NCBI RefSeq assembly: GCF_947499065.1
Contig: NZ_CANMMT010000006.1
Span: 124,001 to 188,000, forward strand
DNA from: an uncultured Tenacibaculum sp.
GTDB lineage: Bacteria > Bacteroidota > Bacteroidia > Flavobacteriales > Flavobacteriaceae
Direction of reading: 5' to 3'
Length of the DNA: 64,000 nt
Part shown: piece by piece, positions 9,783-18,176 of the stretch
Layout of the letters: each line of letters opens with the position of its first letter
How positions within the stretch are numbered: position 1 is the first letter of the stretch
Translations under genes and position numbers: made by a program
The notes under the pieces: generated by a model
What the model saw: the letters and a program-made list of their open reading frames with translations, nothing else
What the model was told of the DNA's origin: nothing
Databases searched by the model: none

Positions 9783-11042
9783 ATGTATAAAGCAACACTT
9801 GATTACGCGCAAGAGCAGGATAAAAAAGATAAATTAGCTTATTTAAGAGAGCAATTTCATATACCAAAAGATAAAGATGGAAACGACTGGTTATATTTTA
9901 CGGGAAATTCTTTAGGGTTACAACCAAAGTCAACTCAAAAGTATATTCAACAAGAATTAGATGATTGGGCAAAATATGGGGTGGAAGGACATTTTGAAGC
10001 AAAAAATCCATGGTTACCATATCATGAGTTTTTAACAGATAGTATGTCTAAAATTGTAGGAGCTAAGCCGTTGGAAGTTGTGGTGATGAATACGTTAACT
10101 ACAAACCTTCACTTGCTAATGGTTTCTTTTTATCAACCAACAAAAAAGAAATATAAGATAGTAATAGAAAGTGATGCATTTCCATCTGACAGGTATGCAG
10201 TTCAATCGCAATTGAAGTTTCATGGGGTTGATGTAGAAGATGGTTTAATTGAATGGAAGCCAAGAGAAGGAGAAGAGTTGTTAAGGATTGAAGACCTAGA
10301 ACAGATTGTTTCTGAGCAAGGAGATGAAATAGCATTATTGTTAATAGGTGGAGTAAATTACTATACAGGACAATATTTAGATTTAAAACGTATAGCAGAA
10401 ATAGGTCATGCTAAAAACTGTTTTGTAGGAATAGATTTAGCACATGGTGCAGGAAATATTTCACCAGAATTACACAATTCGGGAGTAGATTTTGCAGCTT
10501 GGTGTACTTATAAATATTTAAATTCTGGTCCAGGAAGTTTAGCGGGGTTATTTGTGCATGAAAAGCATGCAAAAAATAAAGAGTTGCCTCGTTTTGCAGG
10601 TTGGTGGAATCATAATAAAGAAACGCGATTCAATATGCGTCAACCATTTGATGTAATGGACGGAGCAGAAGGGTGGCAATTATCAAATCCACCAATATTA
10701 TCTATGGCAGCAATTAGAGCATCTTTAGATATGTTTAACGATGTTGGAATGGAAGCTTTACGTGAAAAGTCGGAAAGGCTGACAGGATATTTTGAGTTCT
10801 TGATTAATCAAATAGATACAGATAGAATTAAGGTTATTACCCCATCAAATCCAAAAGAAAGAGGATGTCAGTTGTCAATACAGGTACAAAATGCTGATAA
10901 AAGTTTACATAAAAAGTTAACAGAGAATAATATAATTACAGATTGGAGAGAGCCAGATGTTATACGATGTGCACCAGTACCAATGTATAATAGTTTTGAA
11001 GATGTATTTAAAATGGTAGAAATCTTAAAAAGTTTATTATGA
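9783..11042 (+). CDS. kynU: Kynureninase
   Basis: The 419-aa PLP enzyme cleaves kynurenine or 3-hydroxykynurenine to anthranilate or 3-hydroxyanthranilate plus alanine. Family signatures include the N-terminal YFTGNSLGLQPKST and the PLP lysine K244 in WCTYKYLNSGPGSLAG. Also present are the FVGIDLAHGAGN aspartate/histidine loop and the GWWNH substrate loop. Length is typical. It is the first gene of the operon, and the next gene overlaps its stop by four bases, implying translational coupling. Presence of kmo downstream suggests that 3-hydroxykynurenine is the physiological substrate. Confidence 0.97.
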   Translation: MYKATLDYAQEQDKKDKLAYLREQFHIPKDKDGNDWLYFTGNSLGLQPKSTQKYIQQELDDWAKYGVEGHFEAKNPWLPYHEFLTDSMSKIVGAKPLEVVVMNTLTTNLHLLMVSFYQPTKKKYKIVIESDAFPSDRYAVQSQLKFHGVDVEDGLIEWKPREGEELLRIEDLEQIVSEQGDEIALLLIGGVNYYTGQYLDLKRIAEIGHAKNCFVGIDLAHGAGNISPELHNSGVDFAAWCTYKYLNSGPGSLAGLFVHEKHAKNKELPRFAGWWNHNKETRFNMRQPFDVMDGAEGWQLSNPPILSMAAIRASLDMFNDVGMEALREKSERLTGYFEFLINQIDTDRIKVITPSNPKERGCQLSIQVQNADKSLHKKLTENNIITDWREPDVIRCAPVPMYNSFEDVFKMVEILKSLL

Positions 11043-11473
11043 GTTTAGAAGTTCATGTAAAAGATGTTGTAAGAAGAAATGTAGAAGAGGTTTTTAAGGC
11101 TATAGTTGATAAAGAAAAGATTTCAAAATATTTTGTTTCCGAAGCAAGTGCGAACTTAGTTCAAGGAACTGAAGTGAAATGGGAGTGGAAAGATTTTGGA
11201 GCAGAATGTATGGTAAGTGTATTATCCGTAACAGAAAATAAAGAAATTGTTTTTAGTTGGGCTGGTAATCAAATTGTAACTGAGGTAGAAATGAAATTTA
11301 CCAGTAATGATGATGATGCTACAGAAGTTAATATAACTGAAAAAAGTTATGAGAATACTCTAGAAGGAATAAAGAAAACAATGCAACAAACACAAGGTTG
11401 GACAGATTTTTTATGTTCACTAAAAGCATATTTGTATACAGGTATCAATCTGAGAAACGGAAAAATGAATTAA
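11039..11473 (+). CDS. SRPBCC (AHSA1/START-like) domain protein
   Basis: The 144-aa protein fits the SRPBCC helix-grip fold of the AHSA1-like group. It has an N-terminal V-x-V-x-E-VF-A-V-D-EKISKYF helix and strand, a GTEVKWEWKDFG beta-hairpin near residues 45-58, and a C-terminal long helix with QTQGWTDFLCSLKAYL. Such domains bind hydrophobic ligands or act as chaperone-like partners. It overlaps kynU by four bases and lies nine bases before kmo. It may assist turnover or sensing of an aromatic intermediate, but nothing in the sequence fixes a reaction. Confidence 0.82.
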   Translation: MSLEVHVKDVVRRNVEEVFKAIVDKEKISKYFVSEASANLVQGTEVKWEWKDFGAECMVSVLSVTENKEIVFSWAGNQIVTEVEMKFTSNDDDATEVNITEKSYENTLEGIKKTMQQTQGWTDFLCSLKAYLYTGINLRNGKMN

Positions 11474-11482
11474 TTCAGTTTT

Positions 11483-12895
11483 ATGAATAAAAAAGATAAT
11501 ATAGTAGTAATAGGAGCTGGTTTATGTGGTTCGTTATTGGCCTTGCGTTTGGCGCAAAGAGGATATAAAGTAGCAATGTATGAGAGTCGACCAGATTTAC
11601 GTACAACAGATATATCAGCAGGACGTTCGATTAATTTGGCATTGTCAGATAGAGGTTTTAAAGCTTTGCGTTTAGCAGGAGTAGAAGAAAAAGCAAGAGA
11701 GATTTGTATTCCAATGTATGGACGTTTAATACACGATATAGAAGGGAATACATTTGCTTCAAATTATTCTGGTAGAAACGGTGAATATATCAATTCAATT
11801 TCTAGAGGAGATTTAAATGGAATTCTATTAACAGAAGCAGAAAATCATGAAAATGTAACGATACATTTTAATAAAAAATGCACTTCAGTAGATATAGAAA
11901 ATACAATAGTTCATTTTAAAGATTACGAAACCAAAGAAGAGTTTTCAGTAAATGCAGACGTTGTTTTTGGAACAGACGGTGCTGGTTCTATACTGCGAAA
12001 AAGCTATTATTTAGAAAGAAAGTTTTTGTTTAGTTATTCGCAAAACTATTTAACACATGGATATAAGGAGCTAGAGATTCCGGCAGATGCTTTAGGGAAA
12101 CATCAAATAAGTAAAGATCATTTACATATTTGGCCTAGAGGGAAGTATATGTTAATAGCATTGCCAAACTTAGATGGGAGTTTTACAGTAACCTTGTTTT
12201 TAAGTTATGACGAAGGAGAATATAATTTTAATAACTTAACAACAGAAGAAAAAATTACAGAGTTTTTTGAAAAAGAGTTTCCAGATGCATTAAAGCTGAT
12301 ACCAAGCATAAAAGATGAGTTTTTTAACAATCCTACAGGAGCGCTAGGAACAGTTAAGTGTTCACCGTGGTCTTATAAGGGTAATACCTTACTTATGGGA
12401 GATGCAGCTCATGCAATAGTACCTTTTTATGGACAAGGAATGAATGCTTCTTTCGAGGATGTAACAGTTTTTGATGAAATATTAGATAGATGCGATGGTA
12501 GTTGGGAAGAGGTATTTAAGAAATATCAAAAGCAAAGAAAGGAAGATACTGATGCAATTGCAGATTTAGCAATAGATAATTATTATGAAATGCGAGATCA
12601 TGTAGCAAATCCATTGTTTAAACAAAAACGAAAAATAGAAATGGATTTGGAAAGTAATTTTCCTACAGAGTATTTCTCAAAATATTCAATGGTCACTTTT
12701 AATGATGAAATTTCATATTCAAAAGCAATGAAAAAAGGAAGAGCTCAGGATAAAGCTCTATTGAATCTTATTGCAGATAATGAAGTAACTACTTCTTTAG
12801 ATATGACAAAAGAAGAGTTGGCTGTAGTATTAAAAAAGGTACAGGAAGAAACAAACGAAATTCTAGAAGAAGATAAAGTAGCAGGGTTAAAATAA
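11483..12895 (+). CDS. kmo: Kynurenine 3-monooxygenase
   Basis: The 470-aa FAD-dependent aromatic hydroxylase converts kynurenine to 3-hydroxykynurenine with NADPH and O2. The FAD-binding GAGLCG motif is at residues 11-16, followed by YESRPDLR, a kynurenine-monooxygenase-type arginine segment. The second FAD motif, GDAAHAIVPFYGQGMN, lies near residue 306. The C-terminal region (about 385-470) is helical and replaces the membrane anchor of mitochondrial forms. It sits in a contiguous operon with kynU and haaO, which makes the assignment secure. Confidence 0.96.
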   Translation: MNKKDNIVVIGAGLCGSLLALRLAQRGYKVAMYESRPDLRTTDISAGRSINLALSDRGFKALRLAGVEEKAREICIPMYGRLIHDIEGNTFASNYSGRNGEYINSISRGDLNGILLTEAENHENVTIHFNKKCTSVDIENTIVHFKDYETKEEFSVNADVVFGTDGAGSILRKSYYLERKFLFSYSQNYLTHGYKELEIPADALGKHQISKDHLHIWPRGKYMLIALPNLDGSFTVTLFLSYDEGEYNFNNLTTEEKITEFFEKEFPDALKLIPSIKDEFFNNPTGALGTVKCSPWSYKGNTLLMGDAAHAIVPFYGQGMNASFEDVTVFDEILDRCDGSWEEVFKKYQKQRKEDTDAIADLAIDNYYEMRDHVANPLFKQKRKIEMDLESNFPTEYFSKYSMVTFNDEISYSKAMKKGRAQDKALLNLIADNEVTTSLDMTKEELAVVLKKVQEETNEILEEDKVAGLK

Positions 12896-12902
12896 TTGTA
12901 TC

Positions 12903-13145
12903 ATGGAAAATAAAACAATAGAAGAACTTAATAAAAGAATAAAGTTACTAAAGGTGGTAGCTAAAGCTATGACCGTAGCATTAATACTGTTATTAGCTGT
13001 TACTATATATGGTTTGTTAACAAAAGAAAATAAAACAGTTTTTATTACTTTATTGCCAATAGTGTTTGGGTTAAGCACAATTCTCCTTTTACAATATTCA
13101 AGCGTAAAAAAGATAAAAGAAGAGATAAAACAAAGAGAAAAGTAG
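12903..13145 (+). CDS. Small two-helix membrane protein of unknown function
   Basis: I do not recognise this 80-aa protein. It has a charged N-terminal helix (ENKTIEELNKRIKLLK), two predicted membrane helices at about residues 18-38 and 46-66, and a Lys/Glu-rich tail. Seven bases separate it from kmo and three from the next gene, so it is part of the operon. Similar short membrane proteins often tether or support a neighbouring enzyme; KMO, whose eukaryotic form is membrane bound, is an obvious candidate partner, but this is inference. Confidence 0.65.
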   Translation: MENKTIEELNKRIKLLKVVAKAMTVALILLLAVTIYGLLTKENKTVFITLLPIVFGLSTILLLQYSSVKKIKEEIKQREK

Positions 13146-13148
13146 AAG

Positions 13149-13670
13149 ATGGTATACATTGTTTTATTACGTGGAATAAATGTCTCGGGAAAAAATAAAA
13201 TTCCAATGGCAGAATTACGAGAATTGTTAAACAGCCTCGATTTTAAAAATGTTCAAACCTACATTCAAAGTGGTAATATTATTTTAGAGTCAGAAGAAAC
13301 AAAAGAAACTATTAGCAAGAAGATTAAACAAGGTATACATCAAAAGTACGAGTATGATGTTCCAGTAATAGTTAGAACCGTAAGCGAATGGGAAAAAGCA
13401 ATTAAAGCATATCCTTTTTCTATAGAGAATGAAAAAATAGTGGCTTTTTCATTTTTAAATACAATGTCTAGCCAAACAGAAATTGAAGTTAAAGGAATAA
13501 AAGAAGATCAATATAAAATAGATAAAGATGTAGTTTATCTGCATTGCCCATCAGGTTTTGGGAAAACAAAACTGACTAATAATATTCTTGAGAAGAAGTT
13601 AGATGTAATAGCCACAACAAGAAATTATAAAACAACAATAAAGTTGCTCGAAATGGCAACAAAAGAATAA
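13149..13670 (+). CDS. DUF1697 family protein
   Basis: The 173-aa protein has the DUF1697 hallmark start ([18 protein letters not shown]), then the core [10 protein letters not shown] at about residues 38-48 and a C-terminal T-RNYKT-KLLEMA segment. The family is widespread and cytosolic with no established activity. Its place inside a kynurenine operon, five bases before the aminomuconate deaminase gene, may be incidental because DUF1697 genes are often found as stand-alone passengers. Confidence 0.88.
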   Translation: MVYIVLLRGINVSGKNKIPMAELRELLNSLDFKNVQTYIQSGNIILESEETKETISKKIKQGIHQKYEYDVPVIVRTVSEWEKAIKAYPFSIENEKIVAFSFLNTMSSQTEIEVKGIKEDQYKIDKDVVYLHCPSGFGKTKLTNNILEKKLDVIATTRNYKTTIKLLEMATKE

Positions 13671-13675
13671 AGGAA

Positions 13676-14086
13676 ATGGATAGTAAAGTAATCAAAGGGA
13701 AAGCAATACCAAGAGGAAAATTTCCACATGTAAAACAAGTAGGAGATTTTATATATGTATCAGGTACAAGTTCAAGAAGACCAGACAACTCTTTTGAAGG
13801 AGTAGAGGTAGATGAGTTTGGGACTACAAATTTAGATATAAGAAAACAAACAAGAGCTGTTATAGAAAATATAAGAGATATTTTACAGGAAGTAGGAGCT
13901 GATTTATCTGATATTGTAGATGTAACTTCATTTCTGGTAAATATGAATGATTTTGGAGGTTATAATGAAGTATATGCAGAGTATTTTGATTATAACGGAC
14001 CAACTAGAACAACAGTTGCAGTGCATCAATTGCCACATCCACATTTGTTGATAGAAATTAAAGTGGTGGCTTATAAAAAACAATAA
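13676..14086 (+). CDS. RidA-family 2-aminomuconate deaminase
   Basis: The 136-aa protein belongs to the RidA/YjgF superfamily and most resembles the 2-aminomuconate deaminase branch. That branch has an extended N-terminus ([18 protein letters not shown]), [11 protein letters not shown], and a C-terminal [14 protein letters not shown] segment. The enzyme releases ammonia from 2-aminomuconate to give 4-oxalocrotonate (2-oxo-3-hexenedioate). The aminomuconate-semialdehyde dehydrogenase and ACMSD genes in the same operon provide its substrate. A general imine deaminase role cannot be excluded from sequence alone. Confidence 0.85.
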   Translation: MDSKVIKGKAIPRGKFPHVKQVGDFIYVSGTSSRRPDNSFEGVEVDEFGTTNLDIRKQTRAVIENIRDILQEVGADLSDIVDVTSFLVNMNDFGGYNEVYAEYFDYNGPTRTTVAVHQLPHPHLLIEIKVVAYKKQ

Positions 14087-14097
14087 ATCTTTTGGAG

Positions 14098-14787
14098 ATG
14101 TTCATTCAAAATAAAGAAGAGTTAGCCTATAAAGGATATTCAATTACTAAACAAATCTTTAGTAAAAAGGAATTATTAGCTTTAATTAGTTTGATTGAAG
14201 AATCAGAAAAGAGTTATGCAATTAGACAGCTGATTAACAAAGTACCTAAAGTGCAAGAGTTAGTTTTTAAAAATGAAAAATTTAAAAACTTATATAAATC
14301 AATTTGTGGTGAAGATTACTTTTTGTCGAAAGCAATATTTTTTAATAAACCTGCAAAGTCAAATTGGTTTGTAAGTCATCATCAGGATTTGAGTATAAGT
14401 GTTGAAAACAAAGTTGAAACAGAAAAATATTCAAATTGGACAAATAAGAATGGGCAACTAGGAGTGATTCCACCAAAAGAAATTTTAGAAAATACGGTTA
14501 CATTTAGAATACATTTGGATGACACTAATGAAACTAATGGAGCATTAAGAGTGATAGCTAAATCTCATAAAAAAGGAATTATTAGAGTAGATGAAAAGTT
14601 TGATAAAAATGCTTTAGGGGAAGAGAAAGTATGTCGGGTAATTGAAGGAGGAGTTATGCTAATGAAGCCTTTATTATTACATGCGTCTTCAAAATCAACA
14701 TCTTTAAAGGATAGAAGAGTTATTCATTTAGAATTTTGTAATCAAGAAATTCCAATGGGATGGCTTGAAAAAAAGAATGTTAGTTAA
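14098..14787 (+). CDS. Phytanoyl-CoA dioxygenase (PhyH)-like Fe(II)/2-oxoglutarate oxygenase
   Basis: The 229-aa protein shows the double-stranded beta-helix features of PhyH-type oxygenases. The first iron ligands are in SHHQDLSI (HxD) near residue 92, and the distal His and the 2-oxoglutarate Arg are in KDRRVIHLEF near the C-terminus. An FRIHLDDTNETNGALRVI strand typical of the family is also present. Its substrate is unknown. Lying between the deaminase and dehydrogenase genes, it may act on a kynurenine-derived side product. ATG 14098 is preferred to TTG 14092. The stop codon is one base before the next start. Confidence 0.85.
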   Translation: MFIQNKEELAYKGYSITKQIFSKKELLALISLIEESEKSYAIRQLINKVPKVQELVFKNEKFKNLYKSICGEDYFLSKAIFFNKPAKSNWFVSHHQDLSISVENKVETEKYSNWTNKNGQLGVIPPKEILENTVTFRIHLDDTNETNGALRVIAKSHKKGIIRVDEKFDKNALGEEKVCRVIEGGVMLMKPLLLHASSKSTSLKDRRVIHLEFCNQEIPMGWLEKKNVS

Positions 14788-14788
14788 A

Positions 14789-16234
14789 ATGCAAAACATT
14801 AAAAATTATATAAACGGAGAATTTCAGTCGCCAATTAATGGAGGATATATAGATAATTATAATCCGTCAATTGGAGAGGTTTATGGGCAGATACCAAATT
14901 CAACAAAAGAAGATGTAGAATTAGCTTATAAATCAGCAGAATCTGCTTTTAAAGAATGGTCAAACACTACTTTAGAAGAAAGAAGCAGTATTTTGTCTAG
15001 AATAGCCCAGTTAATTCAAGAAAAATTACCTGAATTAGCTAAGGCAGAAGCAAAAGATAATGGAAAACCTTTAAGTTTAGCAACAGCGATAGATATACCA
15101 AGAGCTTCATCTAATTTTCAGTTTTTTGCCAATGCAATAACTCAATTTTCTTCTGAAGCACATGAAAGTGTTGGGTTAGGGGCAATGAACTTTACATTGC
15201 GTCAACCAATAGGAGTAGTTGGTTGTATATCGCCGTGGAATTTACCGTTATATTTATTTACTTGGAAAATAGCTCCAGCTATTGCAGCAGGAAACTGTGT
15301 AGTAGCCAAACCAAGTGAAGTAACTCCAATGACTGCTTATTTGTTAGGAGAAATATGTATCGAAGCAGGTTTGCCAAAAGGAGTATTAAACATAGTACAT
15401 GGATTAGGTGGAACAACTGGTCAAGCAATTGTAGAGCATCCAAATATTAAAGCCATATCATTTACAGGAGGAACAGCCACAGGAGCACATATAGCTCGAG
15501 TAGCAGCTCCAATGTTTAAAAAGCTTTCATTAGAGCTAGGAGGAAAGAACCCTAATATCATATTTGCAGATTGTGATTATGATAAAATGTTAGCAACTAC
15601 AGTACGTTCATCATTTGCGAATCAAGGGCAAATTTGTTTATGCGGAAGTAGAATTCTTGTAGAAGAAAATATCTACGAACAGTTTAAAAAAGATTTTGTT
15701 CAGAAAGTAGCTGAGTTAAAAGTTGGAAATCCATTTGATGAGGATACTAATGTAGGGGCCTTAGTGTCAAAACAGCATTTAGAGAAAGTGAAATCCTATA
15801 TAGAAATAGCGGAAGAAGAAGGTGGAAAAATACTTTTTGGAGGAGAAACAGTTACAGTTGAAGGAAGTGAGAAAGGATATTATCTACAGCCAACAATTAT
15901 AGAAGTTCAAAGTAATGATTGTAAACTCAATCAAGAAGAAATTTTTGGACCTGTTGTAACAATAATGTCTTTTAAAACAGAGGAAGAAGCACTTTCGCTA
16001 GCCAATGATGTAAAATACGGATTATCATCAACTTTATGGACTAATAACTTAAATAGAACCATGCAGTTTAGTAAGCAATTACATGCAGGTATTGTTTGGG
16101 TGAATACATGGTTGTTACGAGATTTAAGAACACCGTTTGGAGGGCAAAAAGATAGTGGAGTTGGAAGAGAAGGAGGATTCGAAGCTTTACGATTCTTTAC
16201 CGAGCCTAAAAATGTTTGTATTAAATATGAATAA
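14789..16234 (+). CDS. 2-aminomuconate-6-semialdehyde dehydrogenase (ALDH family)
   Basis: The 481-aa NAD-dependent aldehyde dehydrogenase has a catalytic Cys283 in NQGQICLCGSR and general-base Glu in LELGGKNPN. It also has the cofactor loop GCISPWNLPLYLFTWKIAPA and the FTGGTATGAHIA Rossmann turn. The Leu-Cys pair after the catalytic Cys and the operon context (ACMSD, haaO, RidA) point to oxidation of 2-aminomuconate semialdehyde to 2-aminomuconate. The reading frame extends upstream to 14765 inside the previous gene, but ATG 14789 directly after that gene's stop is the likely start. Confidence 0.92.
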   Translation: MQNIKNYINGEFQSPINGGYIDNYNPSIGEVYGQIPNSTKEDVELAYKSAESAFKEWSNTTLEERSSILSRIAQLIQEKLPELAKAEAKDNGKPLSLATAIDIPRASSNFQFFANAITQFSSEAHESVGLGAMNFTLRQPIGVVGCISPWNLPLYLFTWKIAPAIAAGNCVVAKPSEVTPMTAYLLGEICIEAGLPKGVLNIVHGLGGTTGQAIVEHPNIKAISFTGGTATGAHIARVAAPMFKKLSLELGGKNPNIIFADCDYDKMLATTVRSSFANQGQICLCGSRILVEENIYEQFKKDFVQKVAELKVGNPFDEDTNVGALVSKQHLEKVKSYIEIAEEEGGKILFGGETVTVEGSEKGYYLQPTIIEVQSNDCKLNQEEIFGPVVTIMSFKTEEEALSLANDVKYGLSSTLWTNNLNRTMQFSKQLHAGIVWVNTWLLRDLRTPFGGQKDSGVGREGGFEALRFFTEPKNVCIKYE

Positions 16235-16445
16235 AGAAATAAGGCAAAAAATTGTAAGAATTTGCGATGAAAAGATAGCTAAGAAAGGAGAGAATGTTGG
16301 AGTGTCTTTTTATGCATTTTTCAAAAATAAAAATGACAATCCAGAATTGTTAATGGAAGTAGCAACCTGGTGGATACAAAAACATAGGTTAGATCACTTT
16401 GAAAAAGCGATTAAAATAAAAACAATGATTTGTAATAACGATTAG
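16227..16445 (+). CDS. Small conserved protein of the kynurenine operon (possibly DUF6500)
   Basis: The 72-aa protein starts MNKEIRQKIVRICDEKIAKK and contains VSFYAFFKNKNDNPELLMEV and a terminal helix with WWIQKHRLDHFEKA. It has no signal peptide or membrane segment, and looks like a compact helical fold. The start overlaps the dehydrogenase stop by eight bases and the stop lies two bases before the SDR gene, so it is translationally embedded in the operon. I recall similar short proteins grouped as DUF6500, but I am not certain of this. The longer in-frame ORF from 16137 overlaps the dehydrogenase and is not credible. Confidence 0.75.
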   Translation: MNKEIRQKIVRICDEKIAKKGENVGVSFYAFFKNKNDNPELLMEVATWWIQKHRLDHFEKAIKIKTMICNND

Positions 16446-16447
16446 AA

Positions 16448-17224
16448 ATGAATTTAAATATAGATAATAAAAACGCATTAGTTTGCGGTAGTACTCAAGG
16501 GATAGGAAAAGCATCGGCAATACAGTTGGCAGAAGAAGGAGTAAATGTAACGTTAATAGCTCGTAATGAAGAAAAGTTAAAAGCAGTATTGGCAGAATTA
16601 CCAAATAAAAACCAGAATCATAATTATATCGTAGCGGATTTTTCTAATCCATTAGAGCTAAAAGAAAAAATTGAAGCTTCTGATTTAAATTTTCATATTC
16701 TAGTAAATAATACAGGAGGACCAGCAGGAGGGCCAGTATTTAATGCACAATTAGACGAATTTGAAAGAGCGTTTACGCAGCATTTAAAATGTAATCATGT
16801 ATTGGTTCAAGCTTTAGTGCCGTTTATGAAAGAAGCAGAATATGGTAGAATTATTAATGTGATATCAACTTCTGTGAAACAACCGTTAGATGGATTAGGA
16901 GTTTCGAATACAATCCGAGGAGCTGTAGCAAATTGGTCAAAAACGTTAGCAAATGAGTTAGGGCAGTTTAATATTACAGTAAACAATGTTTTACCAGGTG
17001 CTACAGGTACAGAGCGTTTAAATGAGATAATTAATAACAAGGCTAAAAAGACAGGTAAATCTGTTGAAGAAGTTGCTGAAACAATGAAAAATGCATCGCC
17101 AGCAAAACGTTTTGCAAAACCAGAAGAAATTGCAAATGCAGTGGTTTTCTTAGCAAGTGAGCGAGCTAGTTTTATTAACGGGATTAATGTCCCTGTAGAT
17201 GGAGGAAGAACAAAATCATTATAA
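16448..17224 (+). CDS. Atypical short-chain dehydrogenase/reductase lacking the catalytic Tyr-Lys pair
   Basis: The 258-aa protein has a Rossmann fold with the SDR cofactor motif GSTQGIG at residues 14-20 (TGxxxGIG with T replaced by S), NNTGG near 87 and an NVISTS strand near 137. Where SDRs normally have YxxxK, residues 153-157 read SNTIR, so both Tyr and Lys are replaced. The C-terminal VPVDGG is retained. Members of the divergent FabG-like SDR subgroup show the same change. It lies two bases after the 72-aa gene and thirteen before haaO. Whether it still performs redox chemistry is doubtful; a different mechanism or a binding role is possible. Confidence 0.87.
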   Translation: MNLNIDNKNALVCGSTQGIGKASAIQLAEEGVNVTLIARNEEKLKAVLAELPNKNQNHNYIVADFSNPLELKEKIEASDLNFHILVNNTGGPAGGPVFNAQLDEFERAFTQHLKCNHVLVQALVPFMKEAEYGRIINVISTSVKQPLDGLGVSNTIRGAVANWSKTLANELGQFNITVNNVLPGATGTERLNEIINNKAKKTGKSVEEVAETMKNASPAKRFAKPEEIANAVVFLASERASFINGINVPVDGGRTKSL

Positions 17225-17237
17225 AATCTAAATAGTC

Positions 17238-17768
17238 ATGAGTAAGTTAGTACAACCTTTGAATTTTAAAAAGTGGATAGATGAGCATCGTCATTTGTTA
17301 AAGCCACCAGTGGGGAATAAACAAGTATGGAAAGATGGTGAATATATTGTAATGGTAGTAGGAGGTCCTAACAACCGTAAAGATTATCACTATAATGAAA
17401 CACCAGAGTTTTTCTATCAAGTAGAAGGGGATATGGTATTGAAAATTATTGATGATAAAGGTGAAATGGTTGATGTAGAAATTAATGAAGGAGATATTTA
17501 TTTATTACCAGGAAAAGTACCACACTCTCCACAAAGAAAAGAAAACACAGTAGGTTTGGTAATAGAGTATCCTAGAGCTGAAGGAATGATGGATGCTTTA
17601 GAATGGTACTGTGAAAATTGTGGGTCGCAATTATATAGAGAAGAATTTGCTTTAGATAATATTGAAACAGATATGCCTATAATTTTTGATAAATATTATT
17701 CAGATAAAGAAAAATGTACTTGTTCTAATTGTGGAACAGTAATGGAAGCTCCAAACAAAGTAAAATAA
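17238..17768 (+). CDS. haaO: 3-hydroxyanthranilate 3,4-dioxygenase
   Basis: The 176-aa cupin dioxygenase opens the ring of 3-hydroxyanthranilate to 2-amino-3-carboxymuconate semialdehyde. The Fe(II) ligands are H51, E57 (in YHYNETPEF) and H96 (VPHSPQR), and conserved Arg residues flank them. The C-terminal rubredoxin-like site, C125/C128 and C162/C165, marks the bacterial short form that binds a second iron. Length matches bacterial enzymes. Its stop overlaps the next gene's ATG (TAATG). Confidence 0.96.
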   Translation: MSKLVQPLNFKKWIDEHRHLLKPPVGNKQVWKDGEYIVMVVGGPNNRKDYHYNETPEFFYQVEGDMVLKIIDDKGEMVDVEINEGDIYLLPGKVPHSPQRKENTVGLVIEYPRAEGMMDALEWYCENCGSQLYREEFALDNIETDMPIIFDKYYSDKEKCTCSNCGTVMEAPNKVK

Positions 17769-18175
17769 TGATTGAGGCTGCAAAAGAGAGTTTTTTAAAA
17801 CAAGGTTTTATGAAAACCTTAGGAGCGGAAATTATTCATATTGAAAAAGGACTGCTCAAAATCCGATGTAAAAAGCATGAAGGCTTAACACAACAACATG
17901 GATTTTTTCATGCTGGAGTATTAACAAGTATAATGGATGTAGCTTGTGGGTATGCAGCCTTAACAACTATGCAAGAAGGTTCAGATGTTTTATCAGTAGA
18001 GTTTAAAACTAATTTACTGCGCCCAGCAAAATCCGATGTTATCATTGCTACAGGACGTGTAGTGAAAAGCGGAAGAACCTTAGTGTTTTGCGAAGCAAAA
18101 GTTACTGATGAAAAAGAAGAAATACTATACACAACAATGCAAGGAACAATGATTTCCTTAAAACCAACCAACTAA
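17768..18175 (+). CDS. PaaI-type hotdog thioesterase
   Basis: The 135-aa hotdog-fold protein has the PaaI signature HGFFHAGVLTSIMDVACGYAA near residues 43-63 and the VEFKTNLLRPA strand near 78. Such enzymes hydrolyse acyl-CoA or arylacyl-CoA thioesters in aromatic degradation operons, often rescuing CoA from dead-end adducts. The ATG overlaps the haaO stop by one base and the stop is one base before the ACMSD gene. The upstream in-frame ATG at 17729 lies inside haaO and is unlikely to be used. Confidence 0.9.
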   Translation: MIEAAKESFLKQGFMKTLGAEIIHIEKGLLKIRCKKHEGLTQQHGFFHAGVLTSIMDVACGYAALTTMQEGSDVLSVEFKTNLLRPAKSDVIIATGRVVKSGRTLVFCEAKVTDEKEEILYTTMQGTMISLKPTN

Positions 18176-18176
18176 A

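Noticed and set aside
16137..16226. N-terminal extension of the 72-aa gene into the dehydrogenase
   Set aside because: The extra 30 residues overlap the dehydrogenase C-terminus in another frame and look unstructured; ATG 16227 fits operon spacing.
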